64,000 bases of DNA from positions 1 to 64,000 of the forward strand of contig CBDALO010000161.1 in NCBI GenBank assembly GCA_965196985.1, given 5' to 3'. Source of the DNA: 2-12-FULL-35-23 sp965196985. Lineage in GTDB: Bacteria > Pseudomonadota > Gammaproteobacteria > UBA12402. Under the pieces are notes generated by a model. The model was given only the letters and a program-made list of their open reading frames with translations, was not told where the DNA came from and made no database searches. Below, piece by piece: positions 56,075-64,000 of the stretch (position 1 is the first letter of the stretch; every line of letters begins with the position of its first letter). Both the position numbers and the translations under genes were made by a program.

Positions 56075-56266
56075 TTAGTGTTCGGTATCTGATTTTGGGG
56101 TTACAACTTTATTGAGTGTAAACTCTTCATCGGCAGCTTTTGATAAAAACTCTTCGGAATTATTTTCTCCAGATAACGTAAAGCGGAAATACTCTGTCTG
56201 ACCACTAAAGTCCATTTTAGTGACGCAAATTAACCCCTGGCTGATTTTTGGTAGATAAAAAAAGAG
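56075..56266 (-). pseudogene. C-terminal fragment of an unknown gene
   Basis: A frame open from the IS6 end to a TAA at 56075-56077, reading ...SQGLICVTKMDFSGQTEYFRFTLSG...VVTPKSDTEH. No ribosome site before the internal ATG, so it is best read as a gene truncated by IS6. Not recognised. Confidence 0.4.
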
Positions 56267-56861
56267 GGTTCTGTCGAAAAATTTACACCTAGATGAGGTA
56301 GCCTATTTTTGGGCGCAACTAGTCTGCGAGCGTGTGGAACTGCTGCCAGGCTGGCATCATGCTATTGCCTCGCATCTGCCCTTTTTTTAGCATATGGCAT
56401 AACTCAATACCAGCTATTGTTGCCTTAGCTGAATTGAACTTTTTAAAACCCAGTGTATATTTCGTGATACGCTTTATCGATCGATGGTCTTGCTCGACCA
56501 AATTATTGAGGTATTTAATGCGCCTAACCTCGACCATCGCAAACCAGAATCCAGATAAAAATAATAAGGTATTGAGTCTTTCCAACGCTGCTGTATTTGC
56601 ACCACTTTTATCAATGTTAACCTTTTTGGGTAACCCGCTTGATCCAATCGCTTTATTAAAAAAAGCTAGAACTGCCTTACGATCACGCTTCTCTGACAGC
56701 ATAAAATCAACGGTGTTACCGTACTTATCAACTGCACGATAAAGATAAACTTGCTTGCCATTGACCTTAATATAAGTCTCATCCATCTTCTAACTATCAG
56801 CAAGTTTGCGCTTGCTTTTACGAAACTCTTGCTCAAGCTGGGGCGCATAGCGAACCACCCA
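56267..56861 (-). mobile_element. IS6-family element, copy 2 (truncated)
   Basis: Starts GGTTCTGTCGAAAAAT, runs 595 bp, and is cut by the IS256 end at 56862. It holds the uninterrupted version of the 29-bp sequence duplicated around the IS66 at 18500. Confidence 0.9.
56319..56861 (-). pseudogene. IS6 transposase, 5'-truncated, nonsense-mutated
   Basis: The C-terminal 155 codons (MDETYIKVNGK...FHTLAD) are open. Just upstream TGG has become TAG (KLADS-stop-KMDETY), and the N-terminal helix-turn-helix is cut by IS256. Inactive. Confidence 0.9.
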
Positions 56862-57153
56862 GATAGAGCGTTATTTTGTCTGTAAAAACCAACTTCAGTA
56901 CTTAGAAAAACCTTTAAAATTCTAAATGGCACTCTATTGTACCTGTCTCATCGCATAATATCTTAAATTAATTATGCTAATCAATCTAAAAAATTATTTA
57001 TACCTCAAATTTTTCTCCTCTCAAAATAAATTATTAACTTTTAGGTAATTGTTACGTCTATCTTTATTTAGGGGAATTGAGCTAGTTTTATCTCATAATA
57101 AACAAGGTTTTTAGTAACCTATCAAGGTAAAATAACTTGATATAAAAACTATA

Positions 57154-57717
57154 GTGAAATTAGTCATGCGCAGAATCATAAAAGCGATTAAAAGCCTGAG
57201 TGATTACCTGATCCTGCTGAAAAAAAATCCAGAGCTACTAAGGCCAGAGCAGTGCAGCCATTGCGGTGCAGGTGGACTATGGTCACATGGATCATATGAT
57301 CGAAAACCAGATAGGAACCCAGGTAAAGGACGCTCTTTAAATCCCACCCCTGTTTTGAGATTTTATTGTCATCAATGTAAACGTACTTGTTCAACCCTAC
57401 CTGAGATACTTTCTCCAAAGCGTTGGTATTGCTGGTCAGTTCAGAGTTCAGCAGGCAGTGTTAATGAGCGTGCTCCTGGGAAAAGTATTAGCTCATCAGG
57501 TCAGGAGCAAGGTGTTAGTCGACACACCGTTGCTAGGTGGTTTCACTGGTTGGTTGACCACTTCGTTGATTACTCCTTCCATATCAAAGCACATCCGTTG
57601 TGGTTACAGCTTGGGCGACATAGTGATCCACAAGCGTTTTGGTTGGCCTGCCTTGGTGAGCATGATTTATCGAGCATCATGCTTTTTCTTAACAACACAG
57701 GAGTGAGCATCCCATAA
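57154..57717 (+). CDS. Zinc-ribbon/HTH accessory protein of the transposon
   Basis: 187 residues from GTG 57154, with MRRIIKAIKSL as an alternative start. N-terminal zinc ribbon (CSHCGAGGLWSHGSYDRK ... RFYCHQCKRTCSTLPEILSPKRWY), then a helix-turn-helix (GQEQGVSRHTVARWFHWLVDHF). The pattern resembles DUF6431-type proteins often next to DDE integrase/ATPase pairs. A role in end or target recognition is inferred. Confidence 0.6.
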   Translation: MKLVMRRIIKAIKSLSDYLILLKKNPELLRPEQCSHCGAGGLWSHGSYDRKPDRNPGKGRSLNPTPVLRFYCHQCKRTCSTLPEILSPKRWYCWSVQSSAGSVNERAPGKSISSSGQEQGVSRHTVARWFHWLVDHFVDYSFHIKAHPLWLQLGRHSDPQAFWLACLGEHDLSSIMLFLNNTGVSIP

Positions 57718-57851
57718 TTAATTAACGTGAAAAAAAGTTGAGATGGATATTTTCTGTAAACCTCACGACCCCACACAGTTTGAGCGTAGCATTCTCAACT
57801 CAAGTTGTGATTAACTCATTGCAAGTAGTTAAATCACACAGGAATTGCAAA

Positions 57852-59213
57852 ATGACCAAGCCCATTCACCCAACAGCACTGTTTCGCCTAAGTGTTTTAG
57901 GTGAGCTATGTAGCCGAAATAGTTTTGAGCATGGTGAGCTCAAGAGCATTATTAAAAGGTTGTCCCAGCAAACCTACAACATTCCAGGTAGTAAGCGTGT
58001 TCACCTCAGTGCTAAAACAATTGAGAATTGGTATTACGCCTGGTTAAAGCAGGGTATTGATGGATTAGTTCCTAAAACTCGACGAGACAAAGGCCAGTGT
58101 CACATCAATCCAGAGCTACAAGAGTTAATTATTTCCACTAAACAGGAAAGCCCTTCAAGATCAATTCCGACCGTGATTAAACTCTTAGAAACTCAAGGGA
58201 AGGTAGCACGAGGTGAATTATCTCACGCAACAGTTCACCGCTTATTAGTAAAACACGGCCTGTCTAAAAGAACAGTCACACCTTCTAACCAAATTGAGCG
58301 CCGCTCATTTGAGGCGCTCACAGCTTGTGATATTTGGTATGGCGATGTCATGCATGGTCCAACGATTTACGATGGCCAAAGAAGAGTTAAAAGCTATTTG
58401 GTGAGTATTTTTGATGATGCCTCAAGGTTGGTCTGTCACAGTAAATTTTGTACTGATGAGAGTGCCATTACTATTGAGCATGTGTTGAAAGAGGCATTAC
58501 TCAAACGTGGGCTTCCTGTTAAGCTCATCATTGACAACGGCCCTGCCTACCGTGCTAAAACGTTGCAAACCATTTGTGCTCGTTTGAAAATTCAATTGAT
58601 TTACGGCAGGCCCTATGAACCGCAAAGCAAAGGCAAACTAGAGCGTTGGCATAGAACAGTACGCGAGCAATTCCTAGCTGAATGCAACCTGGATTCCATT
58701 CATAGTTTCAATGCGCTGAATGATCGATTTTGGGCTTGGGTTGAGCGTGTTTATCATCAAGCCTCGCAAAGCGCCCTGCCTGACAAGATGACCCCGTTAC
58801 AACGCTATCAGCAAGACCTCACTAAAATTCAGCCGTTAGGTTGTTTGGCCGATAAGCTAGATGATTACTTCCTGCATCGCATTAAGCGCCGAGTCAGGAA
58901 GGATGGCACGGTAAGCTGGAATAATCGACTCTTTGAAGTTCCATTTGAACTGGCTCAACAAGAGGTTTATTTAGTGGTTGATCCGCATAGTGACTCCGCC
59001 CGTCACGTCGAATCATTGGAATATCAATACCTTGGTGCAGTGGGAGAGCTGGACAAACATAACAACCTTTCTAGAACCCGAGCTAGACCTCAGATGCCGG
59101 AACAACCAGCAAGAAAAACCTCGCTAGTTGAGATTGTTTGGGTGCTGCCTCTATATAATGTAGGCTATATTACTGCTGGCACGCCAAAATCATTAACCTT
59201 CTCCCAAAACTGA
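57852..59213 (+). CDS. DDE integrase/transposase (TnsB/TniA-like), 3' end split by ISKra4
   Basis: Start ATG 57852 (MTKPIHPTALFRLSVLGEL), GGA 9 bases upstream. N-terminal helix-turn-helix domains (KTIENWYYAWLKQGIDGLVPKTRRDKG), rve core CDIWYGDVMHGP, LIIDNGPAYRAK and KGKLERWHRTVREQF (DDE), then a Mu-type beta-barrel C-terminal. Native DNA ends at 59139; residues to 59213 are ISKra4. Through the 8-bp duplication gattgttt the gene resumes at 60535 and ends at 60584 (VEIVYNQVKEDLDITEEIPS), 445 residues in all. Only the last 16 residues are lost, so activity may persist. Confidence 0.85.
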   Translation: MTKPIHPTALFRLSVLGELCSRNSFEHGELKSIIKRLSQQTYNIPGSKRVHLSAKTIENWYYAWLKQGIDGLVPKTRRDKGQCHINPELQELIISTKQESPSRSIPTVIKLLETQGKVARGELSHATVHRLLVKHGLSKRTVTPSNQIERRSFEALTACDIWYGDVMHGPTIYDGQRRVKSYLVSIFDDASRLVCHSKFCTDESAITIEHVLKEALLKRGLPVKLIIDNGPAYRAKTLQTICARLKIQLIYGRPYEPQSKGKLERWHRTVREQFLAECNLDSIHSFNALNDRFWAWVERVYHQASQSALPDKMTPLQRYQQDLTKIQPLGCLADKLDDYFLHRIKRRVRKDGTVSWNNRLFEVPFELAQQEVYLVVDPHSDSARHVESLEYQYLGAVGELDKHNNLSRTRARPQMPEQPARKTSLVEIVWVLPLYNVGYITAGTPKSLTFSQN

Positions 59214-60526
59214 TCCCATCTTCCTTTAGTCTTTACTAGTGTTCTCAAGCATAAAACGATTTTCATTCCCTTGTCTTTCCAGCGCATTCCTGATCCGCCT
59301 AATCTTTGTTTAACAATTGTTTTACATGCTGCTTCAGTGACGCCAGAGCCAATTGGTGCATTCTGCTTAATCAAATTATGATACGACATTCGCTTTTCTT
59401 TAATATTATTTTCAAAATACGTAATTGTTCCTTCTAGCTTTTCTCTAAGCGATTTATTCAGTTTTTTATTTACATGCTCTTTAAGCTCAGCAAGTATTCT
59501 ACCTGCCGCACCTTTCTTGTGCTTTAAGTCATGACATCGCTCTTGGAGCCAAACATCACGCTCATCTCTTTCAGATTTTTTGGTAAATATTGCCTTTGAT
59601 GCTTCACCGAGATATTCAGTTGCATGCCAAAAATCTAAAATTTGCGTATCAGTATGTTTTTTTAGAAATGGCCAATTATTTTTTGCTCCATCAGCAACGC
59701 CAATTGTTTTAGCATCAGGGTAATATTTCTTTTTCAGCTTTATTTCCTTTTCAAGCCTATTAAAGAATTCATCTTTTCCATATTCTGGTGATGCTGCAAC
59801 GTAGGTTGTGTGCAGGCGTGCACCATGCTTATCATACATGGAAATAGTTCCAACCATGCTCTCTCTATAACCATCATCAACGGTGAGAACATATGCACCA
59901 TCTAAGCTAATGCTTAGCATCTCAACGCCTGCATCAAGCTTTGGCTCTTCATATTCCCACTCAGCCTCTTTGGCTTGTGCAATACCGCCAACAAAATCAG
60001 TTGCCCGTTGCAAGTATGAATGTGAGATTTTACGGTTATGATTGACCTTGAGATCATCAATAACACTAGGAGCAGGTAAGTTTGAGTATTTATGTGAGAT
60101 TATTTTTGCAAATCGCGGTGTTGATCCTTGGATAATTCTAGCCTTATCTTCTAAAGGACAAAAGATCTTCCCGCCTTTAGAGGTTTGATAAACATAACGC
60201 TTAACTCGAGCAACTCCATAAGGCGTTTGGTAATTTGCTTCATCTCTACTTCGTGCTGTTAGCTTTATTTTTCCAACATGGATAGGAGAGCCATCTGCAT
60301 CAAACTTACTTAAAGCTTTTTCAGTGGCTAATGTTCCAACCTCATTAAGCCCATCAAGAATTGCGTCCTCACATTCAAGCATAGATCCTTTTAGTGGAAG
60401 CTTGAGTTCAATAGTTAATTCATTATTTTCATCAGAGAGAATTCTAGCTAACATCCAAACACCATCCGTAATCAAGTTAAAGTGTATATTATGCTATATA
60501 TTCTACATTATATAAAGGCAGCACCC
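59140..60526 (-). mobile_element. ISKra4-like element, copy 3
   Basis: 1387 bp with a perfect 8-bp duplication gattgttt (59132-59139, 60527-60534). Confidence 0.93.
59165..60475 (-). CDS. ISKra4-family transposase, copy 3
   Basis: 436 residues, the most diverged of the three full copies (LDAGVEML, SKAIFTKK, WLQERCHD, KEHVNKK, PAVI). Catalytic segments conserved. Confidence 0.9.
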   Translation of the reverse strand: MITDGVWMLARILSDENNELTIELKLPLKGSMLECEDAILDGLNEVGTLATEKALSKFDADGSPIHVGKIKLTARSRDEANYQTPYGVARVKRYVYQTSKGGKIFCPLEDKARIIQGSTPRFAKIISHKYSNLPAPSVIDDLKVNHNRKISHSYLQRATDFVGGIAQAKEAEWEYEEPKLDAGVEMLSISLDGAYVLTVDDGYRESMVGTISMYDKHGARLHTTYVAASPEYGKDEFFNRLEKEIKLKKKYYPDAKTIGVADGAKNNWPFLKKHTDTQILDFWHATEYLGEASKAIFTKKSERDERDVWLQERCHDLKHKKGAAGRILAELKEHVNKKLNKSLREKLEGTITYFENNIKEKRMSYHNLIKQNAPIGSGVTEAACKTIVKQRLGGSGMRWKDKGMKIVLCLRTLVKTKGRWDQFWEKVNDFGVPAVI

Positions 60527-60612
60527 GATTGTTTATAACCAAGTTAAAGAGGATTTGGATATCACTGAGGAGATACCGTCTTAAACGTCAACAATAAATT
60601 GTAAAATTTTTA

Positions 60613-61563
60613 CTAGGCATCCGCTGAAAATGGCTGCTGTGTTTTTAGGATGCCATAAATCATATGCACCATTTTTCTCATAACAGCACAAATGGCTAGC
60701 TTCTTTGGCTTGCCTTTTTTGAGCAGCTTTTCATAAAATTTCTTCAAAATAGGATTATGCCTTATAGCCACTAATGCCGGCATGTAAAGCGCCTTTCGCA
60801 ACCAAGCACTACCAACCTTTGAGAGCCGTGATGAATTCAATGAAGTGCCTGATTGTGACTGGCTGGGATTTAAACCAATATGAGCAGCCAATTGTTTTGC
60901 GCCAGAAAATCTTTCAATATTATTAAAAAAAGCAGTTAGTGTTTGAGCGGTTTTATCACCAATGCCTGGGATGCTTTTAAGCAGCTCTGTGTTATTCTTC
61001 AGATCATCATCACTCGCGATCAGCTTACTAATTTCTTCCTGCAGTCGTAAAATTTCTTTTTCCATATAATCGATATGATTTTGTATAGAGCTAATAATTG
61101 TTTCTTCCGCTAGCTCCAGCCTGTTTTGTTCATTGCTGACTTGGGAGGTTAATACTTCAGATCTCTGTATCAAAGCTCTTAGAGCCTCTATATTAGCTGG
61201 CAAAGGCTGCCATAGCGTTGGAGTAAAATGATTTGAATAGTCCTTAATACTGACCGCATCGGCCTTGTCGGTCTTGTTTCGTATTAGCTGTCCTTTCATA
61301 AAAAACTTTATTCGTGCAGGATTAATTATACTGACATCACACTTCTCACTATGTAAATAAAGAGCCAATGCATTACCGTATTTACCTGTTGATTCCATGC
61401 AAAAATGAAGTGACTGATCAGATAAAGATTGCGTCCATTCTAATAACTCAGAAAAGCCCTCAGGATTATTATTAAAATGTTTAACATGATCTTTTCCGCT
61501 AGTGGTGATAGCAGCAACAAAATCAGATTTTGCAATATCAATACCAACACAATTTTTTTTCAT
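60613..61563 (-). CDS. IS110-family DEDD recombinase
   Basis: 316 residues. RuvC-like N-terminus with GIDIAKSDF (D9), CMESTGKYGNAL (E) and NKTDKADAVSIKDY (D, D), a coiled-coil middle, and the C-terminal Tnp domain with helix-hairpin-helix SIPGIGDKTAQTL and the catalytic serine region SQSGTSLNSSRLSKVG. IS110 recombinases are guided by a bridge RNA from non-coding DNA of the element. It lies between the integrase and ATPase genes of the Tn7-like transposon, opposite to them. Element ends not resolved. Confidence 0.93.
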   Translation of the reverse strand: MKKNCVGIDIAKSDFVAAITTSGKDHVKHFNNNPEGFSELLEWTQSLSDQSLHFCMESTGKYGNALALYLHSEKCDVSIINPARIKFFMKGQLIRNKTDKADAVSIKDYSNHFTPTLWQPLPANIEALRALIQRSEVLTSQVSNEQNRLELAEETIISSIQNHIDYMEKEILRLQEEISKLIASDDDLKNNTELLKSIPGIGDKTAQTLTAFFNNIERFSGAKQLAAHIGLNPSQSQSGTSLNSSRLSKVGSAWLRKALYMPALVAIRHNPILKKFYEKLLKKGKPKKLAICAVMRKMVHMIYGILKTQQPFSADA

Positions 61564-61800
61564 TTGCTAGAGCCTCTTAAATTTTATTACACTAACAAAC
61601 TTGGGAAATCATAGTTCGGATCAACCTTGCAAATACAGGCTCACAATGGCCTAAGATACCGTTCGATCTCATGAACTTATGAGGGTGGAAGGGAGCTAAA
61701 TCTCCTCAACAGGATTAAATCCTAAGGACGAACACGGCTTCACCTTCCGCCTACCCAAGCATCCTTGGGATTGTAGCAATATTGTCATATCTCTACAGTT
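61564..61800 (-). ncRNA. Candidate bridge RNA region of IS110
   Basis: About 235 non-coding bases upstream of the recombinase start, where IS110-group elements encode the bridge RNA. Local hairpins: CTCAT-gaactt-ATGAG (61668-61683), AGGAT-taa-ATCCT (61711-61723), CCCAAG-catc-CTTGGG (61754-61769). A long-range helix pairs GGTGGAAGG (61684-61692) with CCTTCCGCC (61743-61751). The nested stems with loops fit the family's two-loop guide architecture. RNA limits are unknown. Confidence 0.55.
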
Positions 61801-61824
61801 ATTTAAGATACAAGGATGAGTAAG

Positions 61825-62616
61825 ATGTATCTTCAACATTTTGGCTTGAAATTTGATCCATTGGGTAAATCAAACATTATTGAATTGGCGCAGTCAAAGC
61901 GACTAGAACAGCAACTTAATGGTTTGCTAGAAACACGCGGCTTAGCAGTGATTACTGGCGACTCAGGGACAGGAAAGACCACGGCGCTAAGATACTGGAG
62001 CAATAAACTCAACCCGCTGACCCATCAAGTCATTTATCAATCAGACACTCACTTTCGGTCATTTGATGTGTACTCTCAGCTTGCCGAAAATCTAGGTTTA
62101 GAAAACTATTACCGATTCTCTAAACTTTGGAGAGACTTGAAGCAGAGCTTGATCGCGCTCTACCATGATAAAAACGTTCAGCCTATTTGGATCCTAGACG
62201 AGGCGCATCAGCTTAGTAATGATTTCATTCTACGATTACCTGACTTCCTTAATTTCAGTTTTGACAGCAAAGACGTCATGACGATTATCTTATGTGGACT
62301 CCCATCACTTCTAGCAACATTGCAGAGACCAGCCTATGAACCTATCAACTCTAGAATTCAGTGCTTTATTAGGTGGCATGCAATTGAAGATAGCAGGGAT
62401 TTTGAGAGCATTATTCACGCTGCTTTTGAGAAGGCAGGAATGAGCAGCAGCTTATTCACTGAAACAGGTATTCGTGCAGTACACATGGCCACAAAAGGTA
62501 GGCTTCGTTATGTTGATAGGCTCATGCGACATGCGCTGCTAATCGCCGCTAATATGAATTTAAACCATATACCGGATGATGTCATTAATCAGGCAATTCA
62601 TGAGCTAAAAGGTTAA
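61825..62616 (+). CDS. AAA ATPase (TnsC/TniB/ExeA-like) of the transposon
   Basis: 263 residues from ATG 61825 (MYLQHFGLKFDPLGKS), which has AAGGATGAG 5-7 bases upstream; an ATG at 61816 is the alternative. Walker A TGDSGTGKTTALRYW, Walker B IWILDEAHQLS, sensor-like ILCGLPSL, and a C-terminal helical domain. The start MYL.HFGL is typical of ExeA-type transposition ATPases, which choose targets and activate the DDE partner. Confidence 0.85.
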   Translation: MYLQHFGLKFDPLGKSNIIELAQSKRLEQQLNGLLETRGLAVITGDSGTGKTTALRYWSNKLNPLTHQVIYQSDTHFRSFDVYSQLAENLGLENYYRFSKLWRDLKQSLIALYHDKNVQPIWILDEAHQLSNDFILRLPDFLNFSFDSKDVMTIILCGLPSLLATLQRPAYEPINSRIQCFIRWHAIEDSRDFESIIHAAFEKAGMSSSLFTETGIRAVHMATKGRLRYVDRLMRHALLIAANMNLNHIPDDVINQAIHELKG

Positions 62617-62757
62617 CTATTTGACACCATCTCACGCAAAATAGGTTGAGATGGTTTCTCTAAATTATTGTGGGACGTTACAGTAATAGCAATTATATCT
62701 CGTTAATAAGAACAAGAATGATCTATCCTAAAACCCTATGAAGCCTTATTATTCACT

Positions 62758-63924
62758 TCAACTTAAGTATCTAGGTGATCCGCTCCACTGGTCATCAATT
62801 TCCACTAAAACAGCTGATACGAGCCTTAGGCACGATTCAGTATTAGGGAAAATTCCAACTGTATGCGTCCTTCTTTTTACCTCTCTGTTTACGCGCTCAG
62901 CTATGTTACTGGTTCTTAATCTTTTTTGATGCGGCCTGTCAAAGTTCATCACTACTAAGCCCTCCGGTATATTCACTTCCAACCAAGAAGAAAGCTCTGG
63001 TGCTGTTTGCTGATATTTATCTACCGCCATAGCCAATAGTCTTTCCGACTCATGAATGTTTGAGGCATTAAATATAGCTGTAATCTCCTCAGCTACTGGT
63101 TCCTTCATTGAGCGCTTTGGTATGTGAGCCTGAGCATTTTGCTGCAAATGAAATTGGCAGCGTTGCCAAGGAACACTGGGGAACACAGCTCTTCTAGCGG
63201 CTTTTAGGCCAGTATGAGCGTCGCTAGTAATCAACTCAATACCATGTATACCTCGCTCAACCAACTGCTGAAGAAAATCACGCCAATGTACCTCAGCCTC
63301 TGATAACGCAACAGAAACACCTAGCACTGTTCTCTTGCCGGTTGATTCATCAAAGCCATAGGCTATCAATACCGCACAGTCTTGTACTGTGCCGCTAGTG
63401 CGCACCTTCTCATAACGTGCATCTAGCCAAAGATATTTTATCTTTCCTAACGGCTTATTTCGCCATTTCTTTAAATCTTCATCCAACAATTTAGCGCAAC
63501 GGCTTACCTCTGTGCTTGAAATATCTGTTCCACAGAGTTGCTTTAGCACCTTTTTAACTTTGCGCGTGGAAACCCCATGCACATACATTTCAGCGACAGC
63601 CAGCTTAAGTGCTCTATCAGAGCGTACACCTCGCTCTAAGACTGATGGATAGAAGGCTTCATTGGAGTCTCTAACCTGCGGTATCTGTAGCTCAAGCTGA
63701 CCTTGACCTGTGTTAATTAACCTTGGTTTAAAGCCGTTCGCATATCCGTTTCTATCGCCAGTTCGCTCATAAGGACTGGCATTTAAATGGCGCTCCCTTT
63801 CTATTAACATAGCCTCATTCATCAACCTGGAGACAAGCTTAGGTAAAGCTTCAAACCCCTCCATCGCTAAAACATGTATGGCTTCTTCGATTAAGTTCTC
63901 ATTTTTATAGCAGCTCATTGTCAT
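62758..63924 (-). CDS. IS256-family transposase, copy 6
   Basis: 388 residues, one substitution (STRKVKKVL for STRKVEKVL). Intact. Its downstream tail is interrupted by the Tn7-like transposon. Confidence 0.95.
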   Translation of the reverse strand: MTMSCYKNENLIEEAIHVLAMEGFEALPKLVSRLMNEAMLIERERHLNASPYERTGDRNGYANGFKPRLINTGQGQLELQIPQVRDSNEAFYPSVLERGVRSDRALKLAVAEMYVHGVSTRKVKKVLKQLCGTDISSTEVSRCAKLLDEDLKKWRNKPLGKIKYLWLDARYEKVRTSGTVQDCAVLIAYGFDESTGKRTVLGVSVALSEAEVHWRDFLQQLVERGIHGIELITSDAHTGLKAARRAVFPSVPWQRCQFHLQQNAQAHIPKRSMKEPVAEEITAIFNASNIHESERLLAMAVDKYQQTAPELSSWLEVNIPEGLVVMNFDRPHQKRLRTSNIAERVNREVKRRTHTVGIFPNTESCLRLVSAVLVEIDDQWSGSPRYLS

Positions 63925-64000
63925 TCCTCTTTTTTGGTTAAGTTTATCTTAAAAGGAATTTCTAATCTGACTGAGTCGCCTGCTTATTTTCAGCAAGTCA

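Larger units (their letters stand above)
57050..62682 (+). mobile_element. Tn7/Tn5053-like transposon (zinc-ribbon protein, DDE integrase, AAA ATPase)
   Basis: Ends TGTTACGTC and complement of TGTAACGTC, flanked by a perfect 5-bp duplication gtaat (57045-57049, 62683-62687). TG...CA termini and a 5-bp duplication are typical of Tn7, Mu and Tn5053-type elements. It has an ISKra4 insertion in the end of the integrase gene and an IS110 between integrase and ATPase. Without them it would be about 3 kb. Confidence 0.82.
56862..64000 (-). mobile_element. IS256-like element, copy 6, split by the Tn7-like transposon
   Basis: Right terminus GATAGAGCG at 56862. The non-coding tail is interrupted at 57049 and resumes at 62683, followed by the transposase and leader up to the window edge, where the last bases of the left terminus are missing. 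Confidence 0.9.

Noticed and set aside
1..64000. tRNA, rRNA or classic CRISPR loci
   Set aside because: Looked for cloverleaf ends, conserved rRNA segments and regularly spaced repeats; none seen by eye. A covariance scan would be needed to exclude small RNAs.

Overview
The window looks like part of a plasmid, or plasmid-derived DNA, of a low-GC gammaproteobacterium. A partition operon (parA, parB and a ribbon-helix-helix gene) is followed by a RepA-type initiator and a possible origin at 42.7-46.5 kb. An RHH gene with clustered operator-like repeats lies at 30.7-31.4 kb. Two repeat-protein genes look like effectors aimed at a eukaryotic host. The IS density and gene mix recall Piscirickettsia or a related aquatic intracellular bacterium, but the sequence alone does not prove this.

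Most of the DNA is insertion sequence, often nested. I see six IS256-like, three intact ISKra4-like (plus one fragment), three IS91-like, three IS4-like, two IS5-like, two IS6-like, two IS21-like, two kinds of three-gene IS66, a solitary IS66, ISL3, IS110, an unassigned DDE element, a Tn3 remnant, a MITE and a three-gene Tn7/Tn5053-like transposon. Many junctions resolve to the base because the target duplications can be seen (IS256 8 bp, ISKra4 8 bp, IS4 7 bp, IS5 3 bp, IS21 6 bp, Tn7-like 5 bp). Removing the insertions restores several split genes exactly.

Layout: 0-4.3 kb, end of a thioredoxin-like gene and an Rpn-type gene split by IS4+IS91. 4.3-13.6 kb, an IS pile (IS66, IS21, IS256, ISKra4, an unassigned IS, a complete IS66). 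13.85-22.63 kb, one IS6 copy swollen by IS21(ISKra4) and IS66(IS256). 22.6-30.3 kb, Tn3 end, two recombined copies of a second IS66, and a solitary IS66. 30.5-36.5 kb, the key segment: RHH gene, intact Rpn gene and a TAL-effector-like gene split by IS91. 36.5-42.4 kb, ISL3 with IS256 and a MITE, a second IS256, and IS5. 42.7-46.5 kb, par/rep region. 46.6-52.6 kb, a small coiled-coil gene split by a four-element nest. 52.9-55.9 kb, a 994-residue ankyrin-type repeat protein. 56-64 kb, IS6 and IS256 remnants around the Tn7-like transposon, which carries ISKra4 and IS110.

The main discovery candidate is at 32966-36319. It has nine 33-residue repeats with TALE architecture, hypervariable positions 12-13 reading HG, HG, HG, HD, HG, NN, HD, NN, HD, and a 238-residue low-complexity C-terminal part that rejoins in frame when the IS91 copy is removed. 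A 38-bp Tn3-type terminal repeat lies just downstream, reminiscent of the Tn3-like repeats that mobilise TALE genes in Xanthomonas.
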